Numbered from the stretch's first letter, positions 1 through 9,338 are shown. The stretch: DNA of 64,000 bases from Nocardioides sp. JS614 (GCF_000015265.1 NC_008699.1:1240001-1304000); one strand, 5' to 3'. The notes: generated by a model from the letters alone, not told the origin. Numbers and translations are program-made.

Positions 1-1
1 G

Positions 2-541
2 ATCGCGAACTCCGCCAACGGATCTCCCGCAGCGGACACGTCACCGCCGCTCGTCTCGTTGAACGCCTCGGTCACGATCAGCTCGGTCTCCGGCGAGCGG
101 ACGAGCCCGCTCCGCGAGTTTTTCGTCGCCCCTCGCCGGACCCGGTGCGAGCCGGGCGAGATGGTGACCTCGCTGCGGGTGCCCCGGCCCGCACCCGGCA
201 GCTCCTCCGCATTCGAGCGGATGACCCGCCGTCGCGGCGTGGACCTGGCGACCTGCAGCGTCAGTGCCGTCGTGGACGCGGACGGTGCCATGACGGTCGG
301 GCTCGGAGCCCTCGGTCCGACCACCCTCCTGGGCGGACCGGTCGCACCGATCGACCTGACGTCTCAGGAGCAGCTGGAGCAAGCCATCGACGCCCTGCTG
401 GCGCCGGCGACGCCGATCGGCGACGTCCGGGCCGGGAAGCCGTATCGGACCGCCATGGCTCGCGTGCTCGCCAGACGTACCGTCCTCCGGGCCGCCGGGC
501 GCCGCACCGACCCCGACCGACAGACAGGGAGAAGCTCATGA
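2..541 (+). CDS. Molybdenum hydroxylase FAD-binding (medium) subunit, 5'-truncated by the window
   Basis: C-terminal part of a CoxM/XdhB-type subunit, which passes electrons from the iron-sulfur clusters through FAD to an acceptor. The frame is open from base 2 and begins with IANSANGSPAADTSPPLVSL, matching the family's NIA-(N/S)-x-SPA-D-PP segment. The FAD-domain C-terminal half follows (FFVAPRRTRCEPGEMVTSL, then FERMTRRRGVDLATCSVSAVV). About the first third of the protein lies before the window. The stop TGA overlaps the next start as ATGA, so the three subunits form one translationally coupled operon in the order M-S-L. The substrate cannot be read from this fragment. Confidence 0.9.
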   Translation: MANSANGSPAADTSPPLVSLNASVTISSVSGERTSPLREFFVAPRRTRCEPGEMVTSLRVPRPAPGSSSAFERMTRRRGVDLATCSVSAVVDADGAMTVGLGALGPTTLLGGPVAPIDLTSQEQLEQAIDALLAPATPIGDVRAGKPYRTAMARVLARRTVLRAAGRRTDPDRQTGRSS

Positions 542-1059
542 TCCCTACCGCCGACCCGTCCGCCGACGACGTCGGAGCCGACCTCGTCGCTGTCACGTGC
601 ACCGTCAACGGGCGGTCCGCCGGGTTCTCGGTGCCACCCCATCGCACGCTGATGGACACGCTCCGCTACGAGCTGGGTCTCACGGGTACCAAGACCTGCT
701 GCGCCGAGGGGGAGTGCGGCGCGTGCACGGTGATCGTCGACGGCGTCACCGTGAACAGCTGCCTGATGCTCGCGGCCGAAGCAGAGGGCTGCGACATCCT
801 CACGGTCGAGGGCCTCGGCGCAGGGGAGCCGAGCGGCCTGTGCGATCTGCAGGAGTCCTTCCTCCAGACCGGTGCCGTGCAGTGCGGCTTCTGCATCCCG
901 GGCCAGGTCATGGCGGCGGAGCACCTGCTGCGCGCCAACCCGGATCCGTCCGTGGAGGAGATTCGGGAAGGGATGTCGGGCAACCTGTGTCGCTGTGCGG
1001 GCTACCAGCGCATCGTCGCCGCAGTCGAACTGACCTCGCGGAAGCGGGCGACCCGATGA
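538..1059 (+). CDS. Molybdenum hydroxylase [2Fe-2S] (small) subunit
   Basis: 173-aa CoxS/XdhA-type electron-transfer subunit of the xanthine oxidase family. The N-terminal plant-type ferredoxin domain has the first cluster motif (C-x4-C-x2-C in TCCAEGECGACTV, later Cys in VNSC). The C-terminal helical domain has the second motif (CGFC about 30 residues before CRCAGY). Start ATG 538 overlaps the preceding TGA, and the stop overlaps the next ATG. The N terminus carries about 15 extra residues before the conserved VTCTVNG. It works with the FAD and molybdopterin subunits on either side. Confidence 0.95.
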   Translation: MIPTADPSADDVGADLVAVTCTVNGRSAGFSVPPHRTLMDTLRYELGLTGTKTCCAEGECGACTVIVDGVTVNSCLMLAAEAEGCDILTVEGLGAGEPSGLCDLQESFLQTGAVQCGFCIPGQVMAAEHLLRANPDPSVEEIREGMSGNLCRCAGYQRIVAAVELTSRKRATR

Positions 1060-3371
1060 TCGAGCAGCAGGGCTCCGAACGGGAGGCACTGCGGACGGTG
1101 GGGGAGCCGATCCGACGCTACGGCGGTGCGGCCCGGGTCGCCGGCCAGCAGGAGTTCCTGGCGGACCTCCACTTCCCCGACGCAGCCGCAGTGGCACTGG
1201 TCACCCTGCCGGTGGCATGCGCGAGCGTCACCGGCGTCGACGGCAAGCGGGCCATGGAGATGCCCGGTGTGATCGCGGTGGTCAGCGCGGCCGACCTGCC
1301 GCAGCCGGTACCTCGCTTCGGCATCTCCCATCAGGATCGTCCGGTGCTCGCGGACGGGGAGGTCCTCTTCCACGGCGAGCCGGTCGCGGCCGTGGTCGCG
1401 GAGACCCTCGACCAGGCCGAGGCCGGCGCGCGGGAGGTCGAGGTGACCTTCGAGGAGAAGACGGGTGTCTACACCGTGGACGGGGCGTTGGCGGCCGGGG
1501 CCCCGCTCGTGAGGGACCCCTCCCTGCGCCCGGTGGAGGACGAGAACCGCGACTCCAACGTCCTGGAGACCGCGTTGTACGAGTGGGGCGACACGGTGGC
1601 TGCCGCCGGCGAGGCGGCGGTCATCGTGGAGAACACCTACACGTTCCCCATGGTGACCCACTTCCCGATCGAGCCGGGTGGCACCGTCGCGGTGCCCACG
1701 GGCGCGGGCGGCCTCGACATCTACTCCCCGGTGCAGCACCCCTATCTGCTGCAACGCACCATTGCCACGGTCACCGGTCTTCCGCTGTCCCAGGTCCGGG
1801 TCTTCGCCCCCGACCCGGGAGGTGGTTTCGGAGGCAAGCAGACCCCCAGGCTCGAGCCGCTGCTGGCCTTCCTGGCGCTGCGGACCGGTCGAACCTGCCG
1901 GCTTGTGCTCTCGCTCGAGCAGACCTTCCAGATGATGCGCCGTGCGGCGTGCCGCGTGCAGGCACGCACGGGCTTCGCCGGCGACGGGGCGCTGATCTTC
2001 CACGAGCTGGAGTGTGACTTCCTCATCGGGGCCTACGCCGACGTCGCTCCGCGGGTCATGACGAAGGGCAGCTACGTCGGCGCAGGTCCGTATCGGATCC
2101 CCCGCGTCCGCACGGCCTCGCGCGCTGTCTTGTCGAACACCACGCCGAGCACCGCCTTCCGCGGCTTCGGCGCCCCCCAGGTCGCGTGGGCGACCGAGTC
2201 GCAGCTGGATGCCGGTGCCCGGGCCCTGGGGTTGGACGGGCTCCAGATCCGCCGACGGAACCTCGTGAACATGGGTGAGGCGTTCTTCCGTGGCCCGTAC
2301 GAGGCCACGGCGGACGGGCACTGGCACGAGGCGCTGGAGAAAGCGGCCGAGCTGGTCGGGTGGGGTCAGCCGCTCGCGCCCGGTCGGGGCCGGGGCATCG
2401 CGGTCGCCATCAAGCCCGGGGCGACCTCCGGTCTTTCCCAGAGCCTGGTGCGCTTCCTCGCGGACGGCAGCGCCATCGCCTACGCCGGCACCTCTGACAT
2501 GGGGCAGGGCGCTCGGACGCTCTGGCAGCAGATCCTCGCTGACGAGCTCGGCAGCCCGTTGGACAAGATCCGCGTGGTGAGCGGGGACACCGGTGTCGTG
2601 CCCTTCGACCTGCAGACCTCGGCCAGCCGTTCCACGGTCTTCATGGGGAACGCGGTCCTCGAGGCGTGCCGTGACATCAGGAAGCGAGTGCTGGCGCTCT
2701 ACGCCGAGTCGACCGGGATCGACGAGGAGCTGCTGTCCGAGGCCCCGGGCGTCCTGATCACCCCCGATGGCGAGCTCACCCTGCTCGAGGCGTCCCGCAT
2801 CGCGCTGGGTGCTCTCGGTGGCGAGTTCGTCGGACAGGGAACCGCTCGGATGCGAGGCCGCAAGGGACACCCGCTGGGTGGTGATGCCGCCTTCTACGAG
2901 TTCAACTGCACGGCGATCGAGGTGGAGGTCGACCTCGAGACCGGCGAGCTGCTGCTGCATCGGCACGTGTCGGTCAGCGACGTCGGCACCGAGCTCAACC
3001 CCATCCAGGTCACCTCCCAGGACGAAGGCGCCTCGATCATGGGGCTCGGCCACAGCCAGATGGAGCAGCTGCTCCTCGACGACCACGGAGTGATCCGCAA
3101 CCTGGGAGCACTCGACTACCGGATCCCCACGTTCAAGGACGTGCCCGTCGAGCTGATCACCCACGGGATCGAGAACCATGACGGACCTGGGCCGTACGGG
3201 TCGAAGGGGATCAGCGAGGGCGCGTTGCTGTGCACAGCCGGCGCGCTGGGCTCAGCGGTCAGCGACGCGATCGGCACGCCGATCCGTGACCTGCCGCTGA
3301 CACCTGAGCGGGTCTGGACCGCGTTGCACCCTGATGTGACCGGCCGGCCAGGGGGTGAGGAGCACACCTAG
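1056..3371 (+). CDS. Molybdenum hydroxylase molybdopterin-binding (large) subunit
   Basis: 771-aa catalytic subunit of a CoxL/xanthine dehydrogenase-like hydroxylase, which would hydroxylate an N-heterocycle, aldehyde or similar compound with water as oxygen donor. Visible features are the N-terminal hammerhead domain (to about residue 160), the cofactor motif GGGFGGKQ, the AFRGFGAPQ segment, and the C-terminal GSKGISEGAL with the catalytic-type Glu. The CO dehydrogenase active-site loop with its Cys is not evident, so CO oxidation is unlikely. Substrate unknown. Last gene of the M-S-L set; 154 bp separate it from the UPF0261 gene. Confidence 0.93.
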   Translation: MIEQQGSEREALRTVGEPIRRYGGAARVAGQQEFLADLHFPDAAAVALVTLPVACASVTGVDGKRAMEMPGVIAVVSAADLPQPVPRFGISHQDRPVLADGEVLFHGEPVAAVVAETLDQAEAGAREVEVTFEEKTGVYTVDGALAAGAPLVRDPSLRPVEDENRDSNVLETALYEWGDTVAAAGEAAVIVENTYTFPMVTHFPIEPGGTVAVPTGAGGLDIYSPVQHPYLLQRTIATVTGLPLSQVRVFAPDPGGGFGGKQTPRLEPLLAFLALRTGRTCRLVLSLEQTFQMMRRAACRVQARTGFAGDGALIFHELECDFLIGAYADVAPRVMTKGSYVGAGPYRIPRVRTASRAVLSNTTPSTAFRGFGAPQVAWATESQLDAGARALGLDGLQIRRRNLVNMGEAFFRGPYEATADGHWHEALEKAAELVGWGQPLAPGRGRGIAVAIKPGATSGLSQSLVRFLADGSAIAYAGTSDMGQGARTLWQQILADELGSPLDKIRVVSGDTGVVPFDLQTSASRSTVFMGNAVLEACRDIRKRVLALYAESTGIDEELLSEAPGVLITPDGELTLLEASRIALGALGGEFVGQGTARMRGRKGHPLGGDAAFYEFNCTAIEVEVDLETGELLLHRHVSVSDVGTELNPIQVTSQDEGASIMGLGHSQMEQLLLDDHGVIRNLGALDYRIPTFKDVPVELITHGIENHDGPGPYGSKGISEGALLCTAGALGSAVSDAIGTPIRDLPLTPERVWTALHPDVTGRPGGEEHT

Positions 3372-3525
3372 CAGCCGCGCGCCACGCAGCAGGCGAATCG
3401 ACGACGTCGCCGCCGTGCGTGCCGCGCACGGACAGGGCCCGTGCCACCGCACCGGGGGCACCACACCGGAATGCTTCCCACGGGTCTGTGAGGCAACCAC
3501 AAACGCAAGTGATCGGAGAAGAGTG

Positions 3526-4791
3526 ATGGAGCGCAAGGCTGTCGTGTGCCTCGCCGGGACCTTGGACACCAAGGGTGCGGAGTACGCCTATGTCAAGGAC
3601 TGTCTGCTCGCTGCCGGGGTGGACGTCCACGTCATCGACTGCGGCGTCCTCGGGGAGCCGGGCTTCACGCCGGATGTCGACGCGGTGCAGGTTGCCGAGC
3701 GGGCCGGCATCCGTCTCGAGGACTTCCAGTCCGGGGTCGAGGGCGCCGGTGGTCGGGTCCTGGCCGTGACGAAGATGAGCGAGGGTCTTCAGCAGGTTCT
3801 CGAGGAGCTGGTGAGCCAGGACCGCATCGATGCGGTTGTCGGTCTCGGTGGGACGGGTGGCACCGACCTCCTCAGCGGGGCGTTCAAGAACCTCGGCCTG
3901 GGCTTCCCCAAGCTGATCGTCAGCACGATGGCGTCCAACAACACCCGTCCCTACGTCGGCCACTCCGACCTGCACATGGCCAACGCCGTCACCGACATCG
4001 CCGGGCTGAACAGCATCTCCAAGCAGGTGCTCGGCAACGCGGCGAACGGTGTCGCGGGCATGGCCATGGGGCGGGCGCGCATCCGGGCGCAGGCCGAAGC
4101 CAGCAAGCCGCTGATCGCCGTCTCGATGTTCGGCGTGACCACGCCGGGTGTCATGCGGGTTCGAAGCCGGCTGGAGGCCGAGGGCTTCGAGGTCGTCACC
4201 TTCCACGCGGTCGGCGAGGGTGCCGGCATGGAGCACCTGATCGACCAGGGCGCCATCGACGGACTCATCGACTACACGCTCCCCGAGGTGCTCAACCACT
4301 GGAACCACGGCATCTTCGATCCCGGGTGCGAGCGCATGGAGGCCGCGATCCGGTCGGGCATCCCGCAGGTGGTCGTGCCGGGTGCCATGGAGTGCTTCAA
4401 CTTCGGCGCGGTGGACACGATCCCCGCCGAGTTCAACACCCCGGAACGCAATGTGCTGGTCCACAACCCGAACATCACCTCGCTCCTCGCCACTCCCGAG
4501 GAGCTCGTCAAGCTCGGCGAGTACCTTGCCGAGCACGTCAACCAGGCACCCGGTCCCAAGGCGGTCGGACTGCCGCTGGGCGGCCTCGACAACTACTTCA
4601 AGGAGGGCAGTCAGTGGCACGGCGTCGACGTCACGCCGCTGTTCGACGCCGTCCGTCGGACCCTCGACCCCGGCATCGAGCTCATCGAGATGGAGAGCAA
4701 CATCAACGACGCGGAGTTCGCGGACGCGATCTTCGACCTGTTCATGAAGCAGTGGGCCGCACGCGAGCAGCCGGCCGCGGCAGTCGGGTGA
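3526..4791 (+). CDS. Tm-1-like ATP-binding domain protein (UPF0261)
   Basis: 421-aa member of the UPF0261/Tm-1 N-terminal family, related to the tomato virus-resistance protein Tm-1. Family hallmarks are the opening (AGTLDTKGAEYAYVKD), the glycine-rich GLGGTGGTDLLS, and the closing region with HNPNIT and GLDNYF. The bacterial role is unproven; members often sit in catabolic operons. ATG 3526 is chosen; GTG 3523 directly before it is an alternative. A GGAGAAGAG ribosome site precedes it. The stop overlaps the next gene's GTG. The 154-bp spacer upstream shows no clear promoter, so it may be cotranscribed with the hydroxylase genes. Confidence 0.85.
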   Translation: MERKAVVCLAGTLDTKGAEYAYVKDCLLAAGVDVHVIDCGVLGEPGFTPDVDAVQVAERAGIRLEDFQSGVEGAGGRVLAVTKMSEGLQQVLEELVSQDRIDAVVGLGGTGGTDLLSGAFKNLGLGFPKLIVSTMASNNTRPYVGHSDLHMANAVTDIAGLNSISKQVLGNAANGVAGMAMGRARIRAQAEASKPLIAVSMFGVTTPGVMRVRSRLEAEGFEVVTFHAVGEGAGMEHLIDQGAIDGLIDYTLPEVLNHWNHGIFDPGCERMEAAIRSGIPQVVVPGAMECFNFGAVDTIPAEFNTPERNVLVHNPNITSLLATPEELVKLGEYLAEHVNQAPGPKAVGLPLGGLDNYFKEGSQWHGVDVTPLFDAVRRTLDPGIELIEMESNINDAEFADAIFDLFMKQWAAREQPAAAVG

Positions 4792-5522
4792 GAGAGGTCC
4801 GGGCCGCACCCGCGCCGGAGGCCGGCGGCACGCCCGGCGGCCCCGAGGTCGACGTCGGCGCGGAGACCGTCACCGTGCTGCTCCTGCGGCATGCCCATGT
4901 CCTGGGTCACCGAGGTGACGTGCCCATCACCGACGAGGGGCACGAGCAGGCTCGGCGAGCCGGCGCCTGGATCGGGTCGGCCGGCTACGACGTGGGCGCT
5001 GTCCTCTACGGCGGCACCCGCAGGACCCGCGAGACGGCGGAGGGAATCGTCGACGGCCTCGGCGCGGGCGGCTCGCGCCGGACGGCGGTCCTCGACAGCT
5101 TCGCGCTGCGCAACCCGGACCTCTACGTGGGCGGCGAACGCGTCTCCATGGTCAGCACGGCGGCCGCGTTCGCCGAGCAGACCACGACCCTCACCGCCGA
5201 CGACGTGAGCCGGGTGCCGTTCTTCCAGGAATGGCTGGCACACCCGGAGCGGGTGGGGTTCTGGGTCGCTCACCCCTCGCCCCCGGGCGACACCGCGGCA
5301 GCCGTGGCCCGGAGGATCCTGGCGTTCGCCGAGAGCCTTGCAGACGTGCCGGCCTGGCGTGGCAGGACGATCGTCGCCGTCACCCACTCCCCGGTCCTGC
5401 GGGCCCTGGGGCTACAGCGGCACGGCGTCGACCCCGGCGAGCCGGCCCTGGTCACCGGCTACCAGTTGTCGGTCGGGTCCGGCTCGGTCGGCATCGAGGA
5501 CGTCGCGCCCGCGACGTCGTGA
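4788..5522 (+). CDS. Histidine phosphatase superfamily protein
   Basis: 244-aa phosphoglycerate mutase-like (branch 1) protein. The phospho-acceptor motif LLLRHAH (His about 35) replaces the usual RHG, and the second catalytic His lies in AVTHSPVLRALG. These proteins use a phosphohistidine intermediate, usually as phosphatases. GTG 4788 overlaps the previous TGA (GTGA), which supports coupled translation, although about 26 residues precede the core and a later start is possible. In an operon near a split dikinase, removal of a phosphate from a pathway intermediate is a tempting role, but that is inference. Confidence 0.8.
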   Translation: MREVRAAPAPEAGGTPGGPEVDVGAETVTVLLLRHAHVLGHRGDVPITDEGHEQARRAGAWIGSAGYDVGAVLYGGTRRTRETAEGIVDGLGAGGSRRTAVLDSFALRNPDLYVGGERVSMVSTAAAFAEQTTTLTADDVSRVPFFQEWLAHPERVGFWVAHPSPPGDTAAAVARRILAFAESLADVPAWRGRTIVAVTHSPVLRALGLQRHGVDPGEPALVTGYQLSVGSGSVGIEDVAPATS

Positions 5523-5548
5523 AGACAGTTCGTCGAGAAGGAGGTTCC

Positions 5549-6484
5549 GTGCCGGACGCGATCATCACCTGCGCCCCCACCGGGGCGATCCACACGCCCT
5601 CCATGTCCCCGTACCTTCCGGTGACGCCCCATGAGATCGCCGCAGCGGCGCTCGCGGCCGCCGACGCCGGTGCCGCGATCGTGCACCTGCACGTCCGTGA
5701 CCCCGACGACGGGCACCCCGTCCAGGACACGGGGCTGTTCAGGGAGCTGCTGGCCGAGATCCAGGGCAAGTCCGACGTCGTCATCAACCTCACCACGGGC
5801 GGCAGCCCGCACATGACGGTCGAGGAACGGATCGAGCCGGCGATCGCGCTGGCGCCCGAGCTTGCCTCGTTGAACATGGGCAGCATGAACATGGGCCTGT
5901 TCCCCATGCTGGATCGGTTCCCAGATCTCGACCACGACTGGGAGAGACGGCACCTCGGGAACAAGGACCTCGTCTTCAAGAACACCTTCGCAGACATCGA
6001 GCGGATCCTGAGGACGTGCGGAGACCAGGGGACCCGTTTCGAGTTCGAGTGCTACGACACCGCGCACCTGTACAACCTGGCGCACTTCCTCGACCGGGGA
6101 CTGGTGGAGCCGCCGCTGTTCATCCAGACGGTGGTCGGGCTGCTCGGTGGCATCGGAGCCGATGCGGAGGACCTGCTGCACCTGCGGCGGACCGCCACTC
6201 GTCTCTTCGGCGACCAGTTCGAGTGGTCCACCCTCGGGGCCGGTGCGGCCCAGATCCGGGTGGGAACGATCGCCCTGGCCCTCGGTGCCAATGCGCGGGT
6301 CGGCCTCGAGGACTCGCTGTGGGACGGCCCCGGCAGGCTCGCCGAGTCGAGCCGGGCACAGGTAGAGCGTCTCCGGGCGGCGGCGGCGGTCCTCTACCGC
6401 GACATCGCGACCCCGTCCGAGGCGCGCCGCCGACTCGCGCTCCGGTCGGCCGAGCGGAGCAGCGGTCCGGGAGGAGAGTCGTGA
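5549..6484 (+). CDS. Beta-keto acid cleavage enzyme (BKACE, DUF849)
   Basis: 311-aa TIM-barrel zinc enzyme of the Kce/BKACE family. The family condenses acetyl-CoA with a beta-keto acid to give acetoacetate and a new CoA thioester. Zinc ligands H46 and H48 are in IVHLHVRD, followed by the NLTTGG strand and the LNMGSMN motif. At residue 14, where characterised Kce has Glu, this protein has Ile (TGAIHTPS), as in a large subgroup of unknown substrate. GTG 5549 follows GAAGGAGG at good distance. It is a useful pathway clue, because it implies a beta-keto acid intermediate. Confidence 0.88.
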   Translation: MPDAIITCAPTGAIHTPSMSPYLPVTPHEIAAAALAAADAGAAIVHLHVRDPDDGHPVQDTGLFRELLAEIQGKSDVVINLTTGGSPHMTVEERIEPAIALAPELASLNMGSMNMGLFPMLDRFPDLDHDWERRHLGNKDLVFKNTFADIERILRTCGDQGTRFEFECYDTAHLYNLAHFLDRGLVEPPLFIQTVVGLLGGIGADAEDLLHLRRTATRLFGDQFEWSTLGAGAAQIRVGTIALALGANARVGLEDSLWDGPGRLAESSRAQVERLRAAAAVLYRDIATPSEARRRLALRSAERSSGPGGES

Positions 6485-6524
6485 GAACATGGGGTGTGCG
6501 TGAGACGTCCGAGGAGGAACGCCC

Positions 6525-7229
6525 GTGATCAACGGGCACGGCGTCGAGTCGGCAATCCGCGGCGAGCTGCTCTCGACCTCGGTGAAGAAGCTCCTGCTCG
6601 ACAGGATCATGAGCGGCTACTACAAGCCTGGCGAGCGGATCATCGAGCTGCAGCTCTCCAAGGAGCTCGGCACGAGCCAGTCCCCGGTGCGCGAGGCGCT
6701 CAGGGACCTGGCCGCGATCGGCATCGTGACGATCCATTCCCGACGCGGAGCGCGGGTTCGGCTGCCCACCAGGAAGGAGCTGTCCGACATCAGTGTCGTC
6801 CGTTCCGAGATCGACGCACTGGCAGCCACCCTGGCGGCACCGCTCCTGGACGAGGACGTGCTCGGGCAGCTGCGGGAGACGTACGCCGAGATGCAACGCC
6901 ACCACGCCGCCGGTGACCACGTGGCACTGACACAGGCCGATGCCCAGTTCCACCGGCTGATCGTGACGACCTCCACCAATCAGGCGATCGAGCACGTCTT
7001 CGACCAGCTGGAGCCGTTCGCGCGCACCTTCATCACCTTGACGCTCCCCAAGGCGAACGTCACGTCGATCATCGGTGAGCACAAGCTGATCCTCGACGCG
7101 CTCGAGCGAGGGGACGCCACGCTGGCAGCGCGGCATGCACGCGAGCACCAGCTCAACGTCAGCGCGCTCTTCCGCGACCTCTTCGAGGACGAGGAGCGCA
7201 CGGCCGGCACCGACCCTGGCGGGAAGTAG
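6525..7229 (+). CDS. GntR family transcriptional regulator, FadR/FCD type (first copy)
   Basis: 234-aa DNA-binding regulator. The winged helix (about residues 15-80) contains the recognition segment SKELGTSQSPVREALRDL. The C-terminal all-helical FCD ligand domain keeps the D-x3-H metal motif (DAQFH) and later His residues (GEHKLI, REHQL). GTG 6525 follows GAGGAGG. It ends the first operon, 40 bp after the BKACE gene, so it is probably cotranscribed with the genes it senses for. It closely resembles the next gene; which of the two binds the four shared operators is unknown. Confidence 0.9.
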   Translation: MINGHGVESAIRGELLSTSVKKLLLDRIMSGYYKPGERIIELQLSKELGTSQSPVREALRDLAAIGIVTIHSRRGARVRLPTRKELSDISVVRSEIDALAATLAAPLLDEDVLGQLRETYAEMQRHHAAGDHVALTQADAQFHRLIVTTSTNQAIEHVFDQLEPFARTFITLTLPKANVTSIIGEHKLILDALERGDATLAARHAREHQLNVSALFRDLFEDEERTAGTDPGGK

Positions 7230-7261
7230 GTCGCGTGCGACCGCACCGCCAGCCCGTCGCC

Positions 7262-7307
7262 TTGACGATGGGCGGGCCAGGCTCGTACGATGTAATCGAT
7301 TATCGAA
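7262..7307 (+). promoter_or_regulatory. Promoter with shared operator (site 1), upstream of second gntR
   Basis: TTGACG at 7262-7267 and TACGAT at 7286-7291 (18-bp spacer) form a sigma-70-type promoter. The operator TCGATTATCGAA at 7296-7307 starts just after the -10 box, over the expected transcription start. The 10-bp perfect palindrome TAATCGATTA (7293-7302) overlaps it. Its place before gntR2 suggests autoregulation. Confidence 0.7.
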
Positions 7308-7422
7308 GGCTCCCTCGTTCAAGCGCGTCCCGACAGAGCGATAGGAAGGGGTGGGTTGCGGGAGCATGGGGGTGGATCCCCGGTGACCGCTCTGTCACGT
7401 CGAAGACCTTGGAGGGTGCCCC

Positions 7423-8148
7423 ATGTCCAGCTCCGACCCGCTGACCCGCAGCGTGCTGGCAGATCAGGTCAAGGAGTGGCTGCTCGAGGCGATCCTGGGC
7501 GGCGCCTACCCCCCGGACTCGCGGATCGTGGAGACCGCGGTGGCCAAGGAGCTCGGCACCAGCCAGGCCCCCGTGCGCGAGGCATTGCGCGGTCTCGAGG
7601 CACTGGGGATCGTCGAGATCGCCCCGTTCCGCGGGGCCCGCGTACGCCGGCTCGAGGCAGCCGAGCTGCTCGAGGCCTACGTCGTCCGATGCACGATCGA
7701 GGTGCTGGGCGCCCGCCTGGCAATGGCTCGGCTGACTGATGAGGACATCGCCGGGCTGCTGGAGATCGGTGAACAGATGCAGAGCGCCGCCGACGCGTCC
7801 GACGGCCGGGCTCTCGCCGTGGTGGACGCCAGCCTGCACGGCCGCATCATGGAGCTGGCGGGCAACCGCACGCTGCTCCGCGTGTGGCGGTCCTTGGAGC
7901 CGATATCTCGTACCTACATCACCCTCGCCGGCCCCGGCTCCGACCCGCAGTGGACCGCAGGCCTGCACACCCCGATCCTCGACGCGATCCGCCTTCGCGA
8001 CACCGATGGCGTCGTCCACGCGATCGAGAGCCACTTCGATGAGATCCGTGACTGGCTGGCGGACCACCTGGCGGAGGTCGTCGAGCAGCAGGCGGCCGGG
8101 ACCTCGGGACGCACGGACACCATGAGTGCCGGTCGAGGCCACGACTGA
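7423..8148 (+). CDS. GntR family transcriptional regulator, FadR/FCD type (second copy)
   Basis: 241-aa FadR-type regulator, similar throughout to the gene before it. The winged helix has AKELGTSQAPVREALRGLE. The FCD domain keeps DASLH, GLHTPI and ESHFDEI as likely metal or ligand residues. ATG 7423 follows a CTTGGAGG ribosome site. It has its own promoter with operator site 1, so it is the best candidate for the local repressor that binds all four sites and for autoregulation. The effector is presumably an island substrate or intermediate. It converges with the transaldolase gene 37 bp downstream. Confidence 0.9.
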   Translation: MSSSDPLTRSVLADQVKEWLLEAILGGAYPPDSRIVETAVAKELGTSQAPVREALRGLEALGIVEIAPFRGARVRRLEAAELLEAYVVRCTIEVLGARLAMARLTDEDIAGLLEIGEQMQSAADASDGRALAVVDASLHGRIMELAGNRTLLRVWRSLEPISRTYITLAGPGSDPQWTAGLHTPILDAIRLRDTDGVVHAIESHFDEIRDWLADHLAEVVEQQAAGTSGRTDTMSAGRGHD

Positions 8149-8185
8149 GCGCGGTGACCTCACCGGATCCAGGTGTCCCGAGGAT

Positions 8186-9301
8186 CTACGTCGTGGGATC
8201 GGGCAACAGCACGTCGCGCACCACGCTCTCGAGCTCTGCGCATGCGACGAGGAACTGCCGGAGCGTACGCCGCGTCGCACCGAAGTCCTCGAACTCGCTG
8301 ATCGACATCCCGTCCGGCTCGTAGGCTCGCCGGAACTCCGGCAATCCCCGGTTCAGGCCGTCCAGGATGGCGTCGGCGACCGGCTCGTCGATCAGCGGCA
8401 GCGGCTCGATGCCACTGGCGTTGAGCCGTACCTGCCAGTCGAACGGCGGCGAGATGACCACGTCGCCCCCGACCAGCTCGCTCCAGTGCATGTGATTGCG
8501 GAACGCCGCGGAGAGAAGTCGGGTACGGAAGCCGCGCTCACGGAAGATGCGGTACGCGCGCTTGAACACCGCGACGCCGGCCCACTCCAGGCTCTCCGCG
8601 TCCACGATGTGGCCGTCACGGGCGGCGAGAGCCTTCAGCCAGTCGTCGAGCCGCCCGAGCATGATCGTGCAGACCGGCCCCATGCCGGTGACGTCGAGGC
8701 CCTCCGCCTCGCGTCGCTCCAGGCCGCGCTCGATGGCCTCTGCGACGGCAACCGCCTGCGGCACGGTGAAGGACACGGTCGCGTTGATGCTCACCCCCCG
8801 GTAGGTGGCCTCCTCCATCGCCCGGATGCCGACCTCCGTGGCGGGGACCTTGACGATGATGTTGGGCGCGAGAGCGTCGAACTGGACCGACTGCGCCACC
8901 AGCGCATCGGCGTCGCGATAGTGCCGCGGGTCGGTCTGCACCGACAAGCGGCCGTTGCGGCCGGCGTGCTCGGCGAACGCGCCGGTGAGCAGGCTCGCAG
9001 CCTCGATCGAGAGCTCCTCGACAATGGCCCAACCGATCCGTGACTCCGATGCTGTCGGGTGCGCGTCGGCGTACTCGCGGATCCGCCGCTGCCAATGGGG
9101 CAGATCGTCGCGCAGCGCGGCCAGGGCGATAACGGGGTTGCACGTTGCTCCTACCGCACCCCAGCCGATCGCGGCTGAGAGCTCCCTGGGCATCACGGAG
9201 TCGCTCCACAGCCGGGTCGGTGTCTCCTCCGTCATCCGCAGCAGCGGAGAGACGGCCAGGCCGGGGGAGGGGGCCGCCGGGCCGGTCACCTGATCGCTCA
9301 T
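8186..9301 (-). CDS. Transaldolase-like class I aldolase
   Basis: 371-aa transaldolase-family protein. Hallmarks are LWSDSV at the first strand, TCNPVIAL (in place of TSNPTI), SVQTDPRHYRDA, and NIIVKVPAT with the Schiff-base Lys at about 151, then GVSINATVSF. The length fits the long actinobacterial transaldolases, but the TCNP variant and the catabolic-operon location suggest an aldol cleavage or dihydroxyacetone transfer other than the pentose phosphate reaction. Last gene of the four-gene minus-strand operon, 37 bp after the alcohol dehydrogenase. Start ATG 9301 follows a GGAG. Confidence 0.82.
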   Translation of the reverse strand: MSDQVTGPAAPSPGLAVSPLLRMTEETPTRLWSDSVMPRELSAAIGWGAVGATCNPVIALAALRDDLPHWQRRIREYADAHPTASESRIGWAIVEELSIEAASLLTGAFAEHAGRNGRLSVQTDPRHYRDADALVAQSVQFDALAPNIIVKVPATEVGIRAMEEATYRGVSINATVSFTVPQAVAVAEAIERGLERREAEGLDVTGMGPVCTIMLGRLDDWLKALAARDGHIVDAESLEWAGVAVFKRAYRIFRERGFRTRLLSAAFRNHMHWSELVGGDVVISPPFDWQVRLNASGIEPLPLIDEPVADAILDGLNRGLPEFRRAYEPDGMSISEFEDFGATRRTLRQFLVACAELESVVRDVLLPDPTT

Positions 9302-9338
9302 CTGTGCTCCACGCCTGGTTGTCTGTCGAGTGCGCCCG

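Noticed and set aside
1002..3179. 725-aa open frame opposite the molybdopterin subunit
   Set aside because: Composition is typical of antisense frames in high-GC DNA, and the sense gene has all landmarks.
2..3371. Aerobic CO dehydrogenase (coxMSL)
   Set aside because: Subunit order and folds match, but the Cys-containing active-site loop of true CoxL was not found.
8152..8165. CGGTGA/TCACCG hairpin between convergent gntR2 and transaldolase genes
   Set aside because: Only 6-bp arms and a 2-nt loop; too weak to call a terminator.
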